From Saprospiraceae bacterium (GTDB lineage Bacteria > Bacteroidota > Bacteroidia > Chitinophagales > Saprospiraceae), in NCBI GenBank assembly GCA_016787345.1, contig JAEUUU010000065.1:1-60308 (forward strand): a DNA stretch of 60,308 bases, written 5' to 3'. Positions 44,401-52,740 of this stretch are shown here, piece by piece (the first letter of the stretch is position 1; each line of letters opens with the position of its first letter). A program made the position numbers and the translations under genes. The notes beneath the pieces are model-generated. The model saw only the letters and a list, made by a program, of their open reading frames with translations, was not told the DNA's origin and made no database searches.

Positions 44401-47400
44401 GATTTCAGGCGTAGGATGCACCGTTACCGTAGCCTGACCGCTCACCGAACCCGCACAGCCTGCCGAATCGGCAACCGCGGTCAGTATGTAAACGGTGGTG
44501 CTTGTAACCTGCGTAGCGATGCTGGATGTATTTTGGGTAGAAGTACCCGAATTGGCCGCGCCATTGATGGTGTAGGAATAGGTGAATGGCGCGGTACCGG
44601 TAAAATTCAGGCTTAGGTCGTGCGCTTCTCCCGGACAAATATCAAAACTGCCCGACAGCACTCCGCCTGGCGCAATTTTCCAGCGCACCGGGGCGCTGTT
44701 GGAAAGGGCATAACAGGGATCGTTGGGGTCGGGCGTTCCGTTTCCGGTGTTGTTACCGGCAATCGCGGTTACATAATAAGTCGTGCCTGGCTGGGTCACT
44801 CCGGGCTGGAACGCGAAGTTCGGTGTGGTATTGGTGGCCAGAATCGTGCCCAGCGGGAAACCCGGACTGGTGTGCAAAACGAATTCCAGGGCGTCGTTGG
44901 CCTGCAAAAACTGGTCGCCGTTGTGCAGGGCATTCAGTACACTGCCGGCACAGGCTTCCACAAGGGCGCCGTCCATGGTGCCGGCATTGGTCTGACAGGA
45001 ACAGTTGGCAGTGCCGGTGTAAGTAGCTTGTCCGCAATCCAGCGCGTCTTCGAGAACAATATTGAATGCCGGCGTGGTGCTGGAGATCGGTATACTCGTA
45101 AACTGGTTGCCAAAAATAAAACCTGCCACGCCATTAATCACAAAAGGCGGCGTGCCGGTAAGCTCGAAACTGACGGTGTAGGTATTATTATCAAAATCGC
45201 AGTTCGTCGTTACATTGTTGATCTGAGGCAATGGGCTGACCGCGATTTGTGCCAGACTGCTGCCGGATACGGTACAACGCTGATCGCTGATCGTCACAAT
45301 GCTGACTTCAACGCTGTCGGCAGGTTGAAGCGTCAGGACGTAAGGGTTCGTTCCGATGTTATTAATAACCGACTGAGGCACGCCATCGAGCGCGTACTCC
45401 AGGGTGAATGGCGCAATCCCGCTCAGGTCGACCGGCAGATCAAAACTCTCTCCCGCACAAATTTGCGCAACCGTATCGATCGTGGCGGTCGGCGGGGCAT
45501 TGAATACGACCGGCGTCCCTTGCGCGACCGAAAGGCAGGGGTCGTTCAGGTCGATGGTGCCGTCGGGCAGCAAATTGCCTGCAATGGCGGAGATATAATA
45601 CGTCGTCCCTGTCTGCATGGGCGGCACAAAACTGAATACCGGAGCGGTATTCCAGCCGTAAATTGTTCCCACCGGAGTGGCAGGGTTGGAATGCAGGATA
45701 AAACGCAGGGAGTCGTCGCCATCGAGTACTTCACCACCCAGATGGATCGCCGTCGCCGTTTGAAATTCACATACTTCAACAGTAGACAGGTTCATATCAC
45801 CGGCATCGCTGACGCAATTGCAGCCTGCCACGCCGCTGACCGTTACGTTGCCGCAGTTGTTGGCGTCGCGGAAAACGAAGTTGTAACCCACTGCCTGCGA
45901 AATCGGTGTACTGGTAAATTGAGTACCCGTAAAACTGCCGCTGCCCGATACCAGCGTCAGCGGTAGCGTGGCCCCGATCACATCGAATGTGACGGTATAA
46001 TTGTTCTGAACGGGGTTGCAATTGAAATCGAGGTTGGCGAACGACGGCGCATAATTGATCGTGATCTCCGCCGTGCCGTCCGGATCGCCGATACAGCCGG
46101 GTGATTCGACGCTTAATAATTCAAAAAACGTGGTCGTATTGGTCGAAACCGGAATAATGAACGGATCGTCGAACGTCGTGATTTGTGGCTGTACAGCCCC
46201 GTCCTGCGACCATACGACCGAAAAGGGCCCCGTTCCGGTAAAGTCGATAATTACCTCCGTCTGGGCGGAGTCGCAGAATGTCGCATCGCCGAGCATATCG
46301 GCGGTAGGTGGCGTGAACACAAACACCGTGGCCAGTCCGCTCACCGTGCCCGGACAATTGCTGTTGCTCACACTTTGCAACACGTAAAAGGTGCCGATAT
46401 TGGGTTTTACCTTAAAAATATAAGGATTGGACGTGGTTGTGACGGAAGGCTGCGCCACGTTATTGATGGTTAATATAAACGTGTATGGCCCGTCGCCGGT
46501 AAACGTAACCAGTACGTCGAGGCTGTCGGAGCCGTTGGTGCAGGTCTGCCCGCCTCCGGAAATTGTTGCCGTTACGGGCGTTTCCACCTCTACCAGCGCT
46601 TGCCCGCTGGCTTGCCCGGCGCATCCGTTGGCGCTCACCGAGGTGAGTGCGAATGTGGTGGTCGCCAGAACGGGTACATTCCAGATGAACGGATTGGTTG
46701 ACGCGGTATCGGTCCCGAGCGGGCTGCCATTGGCGGTGGCATTAAAAATAAAGGGGCCGGTTCCGGTAAAATTGATCGTCAGATCGACACTGCCCGGACC
46801 GCACAGAATCGCGCCACCGCTGCTCAGCGCGGCAGTGGGCGGCGGGGTTTCGATAAAAGTCAAAATGCCGCTCACTGTTCCTTCGCAATCGTTGTTGTGC
46901 AGACTGTCGAGCCGGATGATCGTCGTATCGGTTGGCGGAACAATGGGCAGGTTGTAATTTTTTATAGAATCGGGCACCGTAACGACCGGCTGCAACACGC
47001 CATTGATCGTGTAGAACAATTGGTAGGGGCCGGCGCCGGTAAATGTTACCGGTACGTTGACCGTCTGGCCGTTGCAATAAGGCAGGGTATCGGTCGGGAT
47101 ACTCGCCCCGGCGCCGGGCAATACTGCGACCTGTGCGCTGCCGGTTCCGGTGCTTGTACAACCGCTGGAGCCCACTTGAACCAGGGTATAAGTAGTTGAT
47201 AATGAGGGCGTTACGGTGACAGTAAAAGGATCGGTGTTGGCGGTTTGGATACTGCCTGGTACGTTGTTGGCAGCCAGTTGGTAGGTATAGGGCGTGCTGC
47301 CGTTGTTGAAATTGATCGACAACTGGGTCGATTGGCCTGCGCAGAGGTTGCCGGAACCGGCCAGCGAGAGTATACCGGTTGGCGGCGCGACCACGGTGAC

Positions 47401-48897
47401 CGAGGTAAAGGCATTGGGGCCGTTGCAATTGAGGTCGCTCAGGCCGCTCAGCACATAGTTGGTCGGTCCCGTCGGGCTCACGCTGATGGTAAACGGCGAA
47501 TTGTCGGCCACGTAGTTTCCAAGGGGCAGTCCGTTGGCAAAAAGGTTGAAGTTCCAGGGCGCTGCACCGGTGAAATTGATGGTCATATTGGTGCTTTGGC
47601 CTGCACAAACCGGTTGCAGGGGCTCAAAACTGGCCGTCGGAGCCTCAAAAACATTGAGTGTGGTGCTTGCCGGCGTCGTGCACGTGCCATTCGGCGTAAA
47701 AGTCAGTTCGATCGCGCCCAGTTGACCGACCGGGTTGAAGTTGGTACCGGTAACTCCCGGGCCCGACCACGTACCTTGCAGGCCGGGTGGCGTGACCAAT
47801 TGGCTCAAATTGTACAATCCGCTGTTCTGGCACAAATCGGCCGGGGAAAGTTCGGGCATCGGGCAGGGTACGTTAAAGCCCATGTAATTGGTAAAGGGCT
47901 GGCTGCAGTTGTCGGGTAAAGGCTCGACAATACCCACGACGTAGTAGGGCCCGCCGTTGCACATGTCTTCCGTTACGGTAAAAGTGAAGGGTAAAACCTG
48001 AATAGGCGGGGTGCCGCCACCACCGCCTCCGCCGCCGGGAAAGTTGGGGAAACCACAGCCGGCATTGCCATAAAACGTCGGGAAACCGGCATCGGTCACA
48101 AAAGCGCCGTCGCCCCCGACCAGATTGTTGGTGTTGTAGGTCGTGTTGTCGCTACAGCCGCAGCTGATGCTGACCGTGGTGCTGATACTGCCGCCACTTT
48201 GGGGGAACACGTCGCTGCCGGGACTGCACGAACTTTGCATGACGTAGATGACCGGCGACAAAGGGCAAAGCCCGCCGAAATTGTAATTGAAGTCGAAACT
48301 GGCACTCGGAAAAATCATGACCGGAACGCCGCCAGGCACCGATTGGCCGGGGCCAACGCCGATGACCGTTCCATTCGGACAAAAGGTCTGAATGCTCGCA
48401 ATGGTGTTGGCCGAAGGTTGCTGCCAGCCGCAATCCGAGCCGATGTCGGAGCCTGAACCGTCAAAATCGACGCTCAGATCGTCGACATAGAAACCGCCGC
48501 CTGATAGGATGGCCATAAACTCGTTGTTTTCCTCCGTGCCGCAGGCATTGACAACCAGTCCCAGCGTTAGCGGACAACCTCCGGCGCAGGGATTCGGCGG
48601 CGTTGATTCGATCATAGAGCAGCCCAGCAAAGTGCCTTCGCCGTTGTAAGGATTGAAGTTGTTGGTCGTCCCGTAGTACCAGTTGACGCAGGAGCCGGGT
48701 TGTAACCCGCTGCCGGTAGCAGTGAGCGTAATCTGGTCGCCCGGACAAACTGTGCACGGTGTCAAGCCTGCCGCGCAGTCGGGCGAATTGAGAGTCGCCG
48801 TCTGGTTGAGGGTGGGGCAGGGTTGGGCGTTGGCTACTTGAAAGAGAACGCTCAAAAGCGCGGTAAAAAAAGCAGTGCGAACGAAGCGAAACATCAT
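41482..48897 (-). CDS. Giant repetitive surface adhesin, T9SS type B cargo
   Basis: 2471 residues with a cleavable signal peptide (VRTAFFTALLSVLFQVANAQ). Most of the chain is Ig-like beta-sandwich repeats of about 80-95 residues with recurring pieces such as FTGTGPFxF, TTYTLxSV and SGxAxV. Four larger composite units carry a Cys-rich step (CNCVSDAGDM, CSCQTNAGTM, CNCLTEAGTM, CLCISDAGAL) followed by YYVxAIAGN and DPCLS. Near the end are SprB-like repeats (CPFSEDGSIEVIPGAGVPPF) and a gliding-motility-type C-terminal domain (FVPNIIRPG, FLRVYDRWGSCLYEG, DLNPGVYVYVVEVR), the type B signal for type IX secretion. It should be exported and held on the cell surface, for adhesion or gliding. The opposite strand has long open frames that are shadows. 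Confidence 0.93.
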   Translation of the reverse strand: MMFRFVRTAFFTALLSVLFQVANAQPCPTLNQTATLNSPDCAAGLTPCTVCPGDQITLTATGSGLQPGSCVNWYYGTTNNFNPYNGEGTLLGCSMIESTPPNPCAGGCPLTLGLVVNACGTEENNEFMAILSGGGFYVDDLSVDFDGSGSDIGSDCGWQQPSANTIASIQTFCPNGTVIGVGPGQSVPGGVPVMIFPSASFDFNYNFGGLCPLSPVIYVMQSSCSPGSDVFPQSGGSISTTVSISCGCSDNTTYNTNNLVGGDGAFVTDAGFPTFYGNAGCGFPNFPGGGGGGGGTPPIQVLPFTFTVTEDMCNGGPYYVVGIVEPLPDNCSQPFTNYMGFNVPCPMPELSPADLCQNSGLYNLSQLVTPPGLQGTWSGPGVTGTNFNPVGQLGAIELTFTPNGTCTTPASTTLNVFEAPTASFEPLQPVCAGQSTNMTINFTGAAPWNFNLFANGLPLGNYVADNSPFTISVSPTGPTNYVLSGLSDLNCNGPNAFTSVTVVAPPTGILSLAGSGNLCAGQSTQLSINFNNGSTPYTYQLAANNVPGSIQTANTDPFTVTVTPSLSTTYTLVQVGSSGCTSTGTGSAQVAVLPGAGASIPTDTLPYCNGQTVNVPVTFTGAGPYQLFYTINGVLQPVVTVPDSIKNYNLPIVPPTDTTIIRLDSLHNNDCEGTVSGILTFIETPPPTAALSSGGAILCGPGSVDLTINFTGTGPFIFNATANGSPLGTDTASTNPFIWNVPVLATTTFALTSVSANGCAGQASGQALVEVETPVTATISGGGQTCTNGSDSLDVLVTFTGDGPYTFILTINNVAQPSVTTTSNPYIFKVKPNIGTFYVLQSVSNSNCPGTVSGLATVFVFTPPTADMLGDATFCDSAQTEVIIDFTGTGPFSVVWSQDGAVQPQITTFDDPFIIPVSTNTTTFFELLSVESPGCIGDPDGTAEITINYAPSFANLDFNCNPVQNNYTVTFDVIGATLPLTLVSGSGSFTGTQFTSTPISQAVGYNFVFRDANNCGNVTVSGVAGCNCVSDAGDMNLSTVEVCEFQTATAIHLGGEVLDGDDSLRFILHSNPATPVGTIYGWNTAPVFSFVPPMQTGTTYYISAIAGNLLPDGTIDLNDPCLSVAQGTPVVFNAPPTATIDTVAQICAGESFDLPVDLSGIAPFTLEYALDGVPQSVINNIGTNPYVLTLQPADSVEVSIVTISDQRCTVSGSSLAQIAVSPLPQINNVTTNCDFDNNTYTVSFELTGTPPFVINGVAGFIFGNQFTSIPISSTTPAFNIVLEDALDCGQATYTGTANCSCQTNAGTMDGALVEACAGSVLNALHNGDQFLQANDALEFVLHTSPGFPLGTILATNTTPNFAFQPGVTQPGTTYYVTAIAGNNTGNGTPDPNDPCYALSNSAPVRWKIAPGGVLSGSFDICPGEAHDLSLNFTGTAPFTYSYTINGAANSGTSTQNTSSIATQVTSTTVYILTAVADSAGCAGSVSGQATVTVHPTPEIVNFDLNCSPDNSTYVIEFDVINADLPLVNISLQPGTYDPATGHYTSGPLTVPNPYVVIVTDAWLCGKDSIGGIPVCNCLTEAGTMDQTAQDLCFGEDVSATPVSGEVLDNNDTLLYFLVTTPNPLSWQYLDTSATPDFTFNAALITPNVPYYIVAMAGDAIGAGIDLNDPCLSYAVGPAVLWHPPVTGELNGFDQICAGDTTFFVAHLTGGAPYQLIYSANGINQTPQISLGNNFGIQVIPINTVTFELVSISSVFGCTGTVSGNATVEVIPPPAILDVIQICDYANDTYTVLFQIGNGSAPNPVYTVSGLDGTLNDSTFTSITLDATEDFSFTVTNATGCSSDYSGVSMCLCISDAGALDTAPQDACVGETININQTTAPSLDPDDVLVYVLCEDPADLPNGVIGTSATPSFSFQSNMVTEQTYYVVTLVGNPDGNGLVDLNDPCRSESQAVPLVFHAIPTANLSGDTTVCAGGGAVFQIQFTGAAPFQFVFANNNVNQSPITAPQNTFNLTGNNIQNPLVYTLVSVQDAWCPGNVTGQATVNILQPSAALSGTETVCTGESATLSIDLQGATAYNLSLTGGPAPIVLNNVFNDTTIMVNVTATTTYTLTNFSSVQPNCPGPTSGTATITLDEPGFGSMLSDYNGFQVSCPFSEDGSIEVIPGAGVPPFTVDWSTGDTGVLLEQLPTGTYALTLTDNEGCTAVDSFNLSAPPPFFTEFSTAPPTCAGDTDGSLVITGVAGSVSPYTFQLSGNPVTGDGNFPVTVEDLPAGPYLLITTDANGCERTDSVEVPEAMLLTLNLGPDTTIHYGDSVLLIGVTNALFLDSLLWTPVSGLMTPGLSTTWSKPERSTIYNLFIMDERGCVAEDEIVVRINRKGRVFVPNIIRPGAGANGVLTVFAGPEVANVNFLRVYDRWGSCLYEGIDLAPNAPGIGWDGRYRGQDLNPGVYVYVVEVRYLDGSTELFKGDVTLMR

Positions 48898-49030
48898 GAA
48901 GGATGCAGCGGGGGAGGCGAGTGATCTGAAAGAGTGGAAACTGATAAAAAATGCGGGCTCTAAGGTACTTCAATTTATGCTCACATCGCGCCATTGCGTG
49001 TTTTGTGCCGACGGCCGCCGGACAATTCTG

Positions 49031-49038
49031 TATGTTTG
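49031..49038 (+). promoter_or_regulatory. -7 element for yggS
   Basis: TATGTTTG fits TAnnTTTG, 26 bases before the yggS ATG. TTTG at 49002-49005 is 25 bases upstream, a little far for -33. Confidence 0.5.
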
Positions 49039-49063
49039 CCACACAAGTCGAACCTGCCGAAAC

Positions 49064-49720
49064 ATGCTCGCTCAGCTGCAAACCCAATTGCACGCCCGAC
49101 AGGCTACCCTGGTCGCGGTGTCCAAAACCCATCCGCCGGAGCGGATCATGGACCTTTACCATCAGGGACAACGCATATTCGGAGAGAATCGCCCACAGGA
49201 AATGTTGGCCAAATACCAGGTGCTGCCCAAAGACATCGAGTGGCATCTTATCGGTCATCTGCAAACCAACAAAGTCAGGTTAATCGCGCCGTTTGTCCGT
49301 ATGATTCACGCGGTCGACAGCCTGCGTTTGTTGCAAGAGATTGATAAACAGGCCCAAAAAAACAACCGTGTGATCGATTGTCTGCTTCAGTTCTATATTG
49401 CAGCCGAAGAGACCAAATTCGGTCTCGACGAACAGGAAGCCGCCGACTTGCTGCAAAGCCCGGAGTACCGCGCCATGCAACATGTGCGCCTTTGCGGCGT
49501 AATGGGTATGGCGACATTTACCGATGACCAGAACCAGGTCAGGCAGGAGTTCCGGCATTTACACGACATTTTCTTACGGCTGAAACAGCAATTTTTTGCC
49601 AACGAACCGGCTTTTCGCGAAATATCGATGGGCATGTCGGGCGATTGGACATTGGCCCTCGAAGAGGGTAGCACGATGGTGCGGATCGGCAGCCTGCTGT
49701 TTGGCGAACGCTCCGCATGA
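49064..49720 (+). CDS. yggS: YggS-family PLP-binding protein
   Basis: Fold-type III PLP protein that buffers pyridoxal phosphate. Lys21 in LVAVSKTHPPERI is the PLP lysine. IFGENRPQEM, WHLIGHLQTNKV, GVMGMATF and ISMGMSGDW complete the family pattern. ATG 49064 gives 218 residues, near the usual 230. It lies divergent from the giant adhesin. The stop overlaps the next reading frame (ATGA), coupling it to the phospholipase gene. Confidence 0.94.
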   Translation: MLAQLQTQLHARQATLVAVSKTHPPERIMDLYHQGQRIFGENRPQEMLAKYQVLPKDIEWHLIGHLQTNKVRLIAPFVRMIHAVDSLRLLQEIDKQAQKNNRVIDCLLQFYIAAEETKFGLDEQEAADLLQSPEYRAMQHVRLCGVMGMATFTDDQNQVRQEFRHLHDIFLRLKQQFFANEPAFREISMGMSGDWTLALEEGSTMVRIGSLLFGERSA

Positions 49721-49746
49721 TAGCCCTTCCAAATTTTACTTCTCCT

Positions 49747-51378
49747 ATGCTGATACGACAATTCTGTTCCGTTTTTATCGCCCTGATACCTGTCCTGCTG
49801 ACCGCCCGGGAGCCAATCCCGACACTGGAAAGCGAAGCATCGGCGCTGAGTTTTACAAACGGTCCGCTGTTTTCCAATTGGCAAACCACAGGCTTTACTG
49901 TGCATTGGTCGACCAATTTCCCCTCCGGCGCGACCCTGCGTTACGGACTTTCTCCAGCACTCGGGGAAGTATGGACGGCGCCCGCTCCTTCCACTTCTTT
50001 TACCGTACCCATCACCGGACTCGATGCCGGCACAATTTATTGGGTTCAAATCGAAGCCGTTTACAACGGCGAAGCCGTGTTTTCAGCAATAATGCCTTGC
50101 GCCACGGTGTCCGAATCATCCGGCCAGATCAAGGTGTACTTCAACCACGACATCGAAGAATCTATGCTCGGCGACGCTCAACCCTACGGCCTGGACTACG
50201 ACGCCTGCCGCAACGAAATCATCGGCCGTATCGATGCCGCTCAGCAAACCATCGACGTGGCCATGTACAACAACAACCGCACCGACCTGACCAATGCGCT
50301 GAAACAGGCGCATGCCCGGGGCGTAAGGGTGCGTTATATCGCCGCCGAAGCGACCAACAATTCGGCCCTGAATCCCGCCCCGGCTTTCCCGGTACTCTAC
50401 GGCAACGATGAAGCGCTGATGCACAACAAATTCATGGTCGTCGACGCCGATCTGCCCGATGCAGCCTGGGTCATGGGAGGCTCCATGAACTGGACCTTCA
50501 ACAACATGAACGACGATTACAACAACCTGCTATTTATCCAGGATCAGTCGCTGGCCAAGGCCTATGTGCTTGAATTTGAGGAAATGTGGGGCGGAAACGG
50601 CCCTAACCCGGTATATGCCAACAGCCGATTCGGGTCTGCCAAACAGGACAATACGCCGCATACGTTCATCATCGGCGGTATTCTCGTGGAATGCTGGTTT
50701 TCGCCGTCCGACGGCGTGACAGACAAAATTGTGGAAACCATCCAGTCGGCCCAGGAACAGGTCGATTTTGCCTTGTTCACATTTACCCACAACGACGCGG
50801 GCGACGCCCTGATCGACGCCCACAACGCCGGGGTGAACGAGCGCGGATTTATTGAAAATATCAGTGACCCGGGTTGTGAATACAACTACATCCTGGCCAA
50901 TGGCGTCGACGTGTTGCCGCACCCCGACCCGGCGCTTTTTCACCATAAATACGTGGTAGCCGATGCGTTCTGGCCCAATTCCGACCCGCAGGTGCTCACC
51001 GGCTCGCACAACTGGTCGTATACCGCCGAATCGGCCAACGACGAAAACACGCTGGTGATTCATGATACGGACATTGCCCGCCTGTTTGCTGCGGAGTTTC
51101 AGCGGCGCTGGTCGGAAAACACCACGCCGGTTTCGCAAACGAGTAATCCCGTCGCCGTTTCCGCGTCGCCCAATCCGGTACTCGACAGATTGCTCGTAGA
51201 GATCGACAACCCGGAATCGATCGACCGTTGGCAAATAAACGACATGACCGGCAGGGTCTGGATCAGGGGCGACGTGCTCATCCGGCAGATCGGAACCGAA
51301 CAATTGCCCTCAGGCGCTTACACCCTGGTACTTTACGGCGATCATGGCCTCCTCACTTTTCCGTTTCAAAAGATTTGA
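49747..51378 (+). CDS. Secreted phospholipase D-like protein with T9SS type A tail
   Basis: About 543 residues from ATG 49747, which precedes a signal peptide (LIRQFCSVFIALIPVLLTAR). An in-frame ATG at 49717 overlaps yggS by four bases and is a possible coupled start. A fibronectin-III-like domain (GFTVHWSTNFPSGATLRYGL) is followed by two phospholipase-D motifs: HNKFMVVD with GSMNWT, and HHKYVVAD with GSHNWS. Paired HKD motifs are the complete active site of PLD and of Nuc-type nucleases. The last 75 residues (VSASPNPVLDRLLVEIDN, QIGTEQLPSGAYTLVLYG) are a type A T9SS sorting tail. The substrate, lipid or nucleic acid, is unknown. Confidence 0.88.
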   Translation: MLIRQFCSVFIALIPVLLTAREPIPTLESEASALSFTNGPLFSNWQTTGFTVHWSTNFPSGATLRYGLSPALGEVWTAPAPSTSFTVPITGLDAGTIYWVQIEAVYNGEAVFSAIMPCATVSESSGQIKVYFNHDIEESMLGDAQPYGLDYDACRNEIIGRIDAAQQTIDVAMYNNNRTDLTNALKQAHARGVRVRYIAAEATNNSALNPAPAFPVLYGNDEALMHNKFMVVDADLPDAAWVMGGSMNWTFNNMNDDYNNLLFIQDQSLAKAYVLEFEEMWGGNGPNPVYANSRFGSAKQDNTPHTFIIGGILVECWFSPSDGVTDKIVETIQSAQEQVDFALFTFTHNDAGDALIDAHNAGVNERGFIENISDPGCEYNYILANGVDVLPHPDPALFHHKYVVADAFWPNSDPQVLTGSHNWSYTAESANDENTLVIHDTDIARLFAAEFQRRWSENTTPVSQTSNPVAVSASPNPVLDRLLVEIDNPESIDRWQINDMTGRVWIRGDVLIRQIGTEQLPSGAYTLVLYGDHGLLTFPFQKI

Positions 51379-52066
51379 ACTTCGGCAGGAGGGAGTCGTG
51401 CATCCGGCCGGCACCGACAGTGTATTGCTTGGGGCCTGGACGCCGGTATCGCGTTGTTCCAATGTGCTGGACGTCGGTACGGGCACCGGTATCGTGGCGC
51501 TAATGCTTGCCCAGCGAACCGAGGCGACCGAAGGCGTTCGAATTACCGGCATTGAACTGGACCCCCAAACCGCCGTTTGCGCCGCCGACAACTTCGCCCG
51601 CTCGCCCTGGCGCGACAGACTTGAACTTTGGGAGGGGGCGGTGCAGGACTATGCCGCTCGGAGCGGCGGCGAATTCGATCTGATCGTCAGTAACCCGCCT
51701 TTTTTCTCCGAAACCGTCGTGTCGCCTGACCCCCGACGCCGTATCGGGCGCAATACCAATACCCTGAGTGCGGAGGCGTTGCTGGATGCCAGTCGGGCCT
51801 TGTTGGCGCCGGAGGGCCGATTTTGCGTCATTTTACCCCCGCAGGAAGCCCGGCGTTTGTGCGAATTGAGCGTGCAAAAAGGGCTTTACTGCACCCGGGA
51901 GACCCAGGTATACGCCCGCCCGGGAAAGCCGGTGGAGCGCATGTTGCTGAGATTTGAGCGCCGTCCGCATCATTTTGAGCGGGACGAGTTGATGATTTAT
52001 GCGGCAGGAGAACAGTATGCCCCCGGTTTTCAGGCGCTGACCCGCGATTTTTACCTGTTTTTGTAA
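51344..52066 (+). CDS. trmN6: tRNA1(Val) A37 N6-methyltransferase
   Basis: SAM-dependent methyltransferase of the YfiC type, 240 residues. VLDVGTGTGIVALML (SAM loop, G45-G49) and the catalytic SNPPFF (NPPF 117-120) are present, with GTDSVLLGAW near the N-terminus. The start overlaps the phospholipase gene by 35 bases, so translation of the two is coupled. Its last codons and stop lie inside a perfect 27-bp inverted repeat that is also the terminator. Confidence 0.9.
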   Translation: MASSLFRFKRFELRQEGVVHPAGTDSVLLGAWTPVSRCSNVLDVGTGTGIVALMLAQRTEATEGVRITGIELDPQTAVCAADNFARSPWRDRLELWEGAVQDYAARSGGEFDLIVSNPPFFSETVVSPDPRRRIGRNTNTLSAEALLDASRALLAPEGRFCVILPPQEARRLCELSVQKGLYCTRETQVYARPGKPVERMLLRFERRPHHFERDELMIYAAGEQYAPGFQALTRDFYLFL

Positions 52067-52111
52067 AAAAGCCGTGCCCGACTCCGGGCACGGCTTTTTT
52101 ACAAAAACAGG
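52054..52111. terminator. Perfect 27-bp terminator palindrome overlapping the trmN6 stop
   Basis: Bases 52054-52080 pair exactly with 52085-52111 around the loop ACTC. The core is AAAAAAGCCGTGCCCG against CGGGCACGGCTTTTTT. The left arm includes the trmN6 TAA at 52064-52066. It works in both directions and also faces the HTH gene's 3' end. Confidence 0.92.
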
Positions 52112-52129
52112 GTAATTCTAAAAGGTAGA

Positions 52130-52381
52130 TCATTGTGTGGAGGATTCCCCCAGAATACTCAACGCTAAATTCAGAATAGTAGGGTCTTCGAGATGAACGA
52201 TGCCGCCCCCCGGCCCAGGTTCTATGTGAAAATCGACCAGACTGCCATCCTTGTAGTTATGAGCGCCGAAGTAATTCCGCACAGTTTGTTCATCGATAGA
52301 CAGGTTCTGCGCGATGCGCGCGATACTGCCGGTGGGCAAAGCATGCTTGATGCGGCGGAGTTCATCGAAAGTAATGTTCAT
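52130..52381 (-). CDS. Small helix-turn-helix protein
   Basis: 83 residues. The N-terminal half, MNITFDELRRIKHALPTGSI then IAQNLSIDEQTVRNYFGAH, reads as a helix-turn-helix DNA-binding unit. The rest (HIEPGPGGGIVHLEDPTILN) is a short C-terminal element. Similar small proteins occur in Saprospiraceae-like genomes, but I know no studied member. A candidate operator and a TACCTTAG element lie upstream, consistent with autoregulation. Confidence 0.65.
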   Translation of the reverse strand: MNITFDELRRIKHALPTGSIARIAQNLSIDEQTVRNYFGAHNYKDGSLVDFHIEPGPGGGIVHLEDPTILNLALSILGESSTQ

Positions 52382-52413
52382 AATCCTTTTTATTTGGTGA
52401 ACAATATCGTTTG

Positions 52414-52436
52414 AAAGTGAGATGATCCCTCACTTT
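52414..52436. promoter_or_regulatory. Candidate operator of the HTH gene
   Basis: AAAGTGAG-ATGATCC-CTCACTTT is a perfect inverted repeat with 8-base arms and a 7-base centre. It lies between the TACCTTAG element and the HTH start codon, in the predicted leader, as expected for an autorepressor site. Confidence 0.5.
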
Positions 52437-52704
52437 GTTTGCCTAAGGTAGGGAAAGTGCCAAAGAATAAACAAGTCTTGACATTTAAAAATTTTCCTGA
52501 TTTCCTTTGGCTTCTCTTTTGCAGAGACGGAAACCAGAACGTTTATCGGGCGCCGTATTCCATGAGGAACGGATCATCGTTTTGTCATTATTTTGGAAGA
52601 AAGCGAAAGGGTAGTGTCTCGTCCAAATTAAAAAACGGGCGACCGACTTTCATGTGAATTATGTTCGGTTTTTAGCATTGGTCGCCCTGTCACGAAAAAC
52701 AATC

Positions 52705-52712
52705 TATCTTTG
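52705..52712 (+). promoter_or_regulatory. -7 element for the glycosyltransferase gene
   Basis: TATCTTTG fits TAnnTTTG and lies 28 bases before the ATG. ATTG at 52677-52680 could be the -33 part, with a longish 24-base spacer. Confidence 0.45.
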
Positions 52713-52740
52713 TGGGCTACATTCCCAATGTTGAACTGGC

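Larger units (their letters stand above)
52382..52740. other. Divergent spacer without a gene
   Basis: 359 bases between the HTH gene (minus) and the glycosyltransferase gene (plus). It holds the operator-like repeat at 52414-52436, a minus-strand TACCTTAG (52443-52450), an inverted pair GGGCGACC (52638-52645) and GGTCGCCC (52680-52687), and the glycosyltransferase promoter. No credible reading frame or RNA gene is seen. Confidence 0.6.

Noticed and set aside
42688-45966. Long plus-strand frames opposite the giant adhesin
   Set aside because: Shadows of the repetitive gene. The translated sequence is Arg-rich with no domain.
52600-52690. Insertion-sequence remnant (GTGTCTCGTCC and the GGGCGACC/GGTCGCCC pair)
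   Set aside because: No transposase frame, no target duplication and no second end. Could not be supported.
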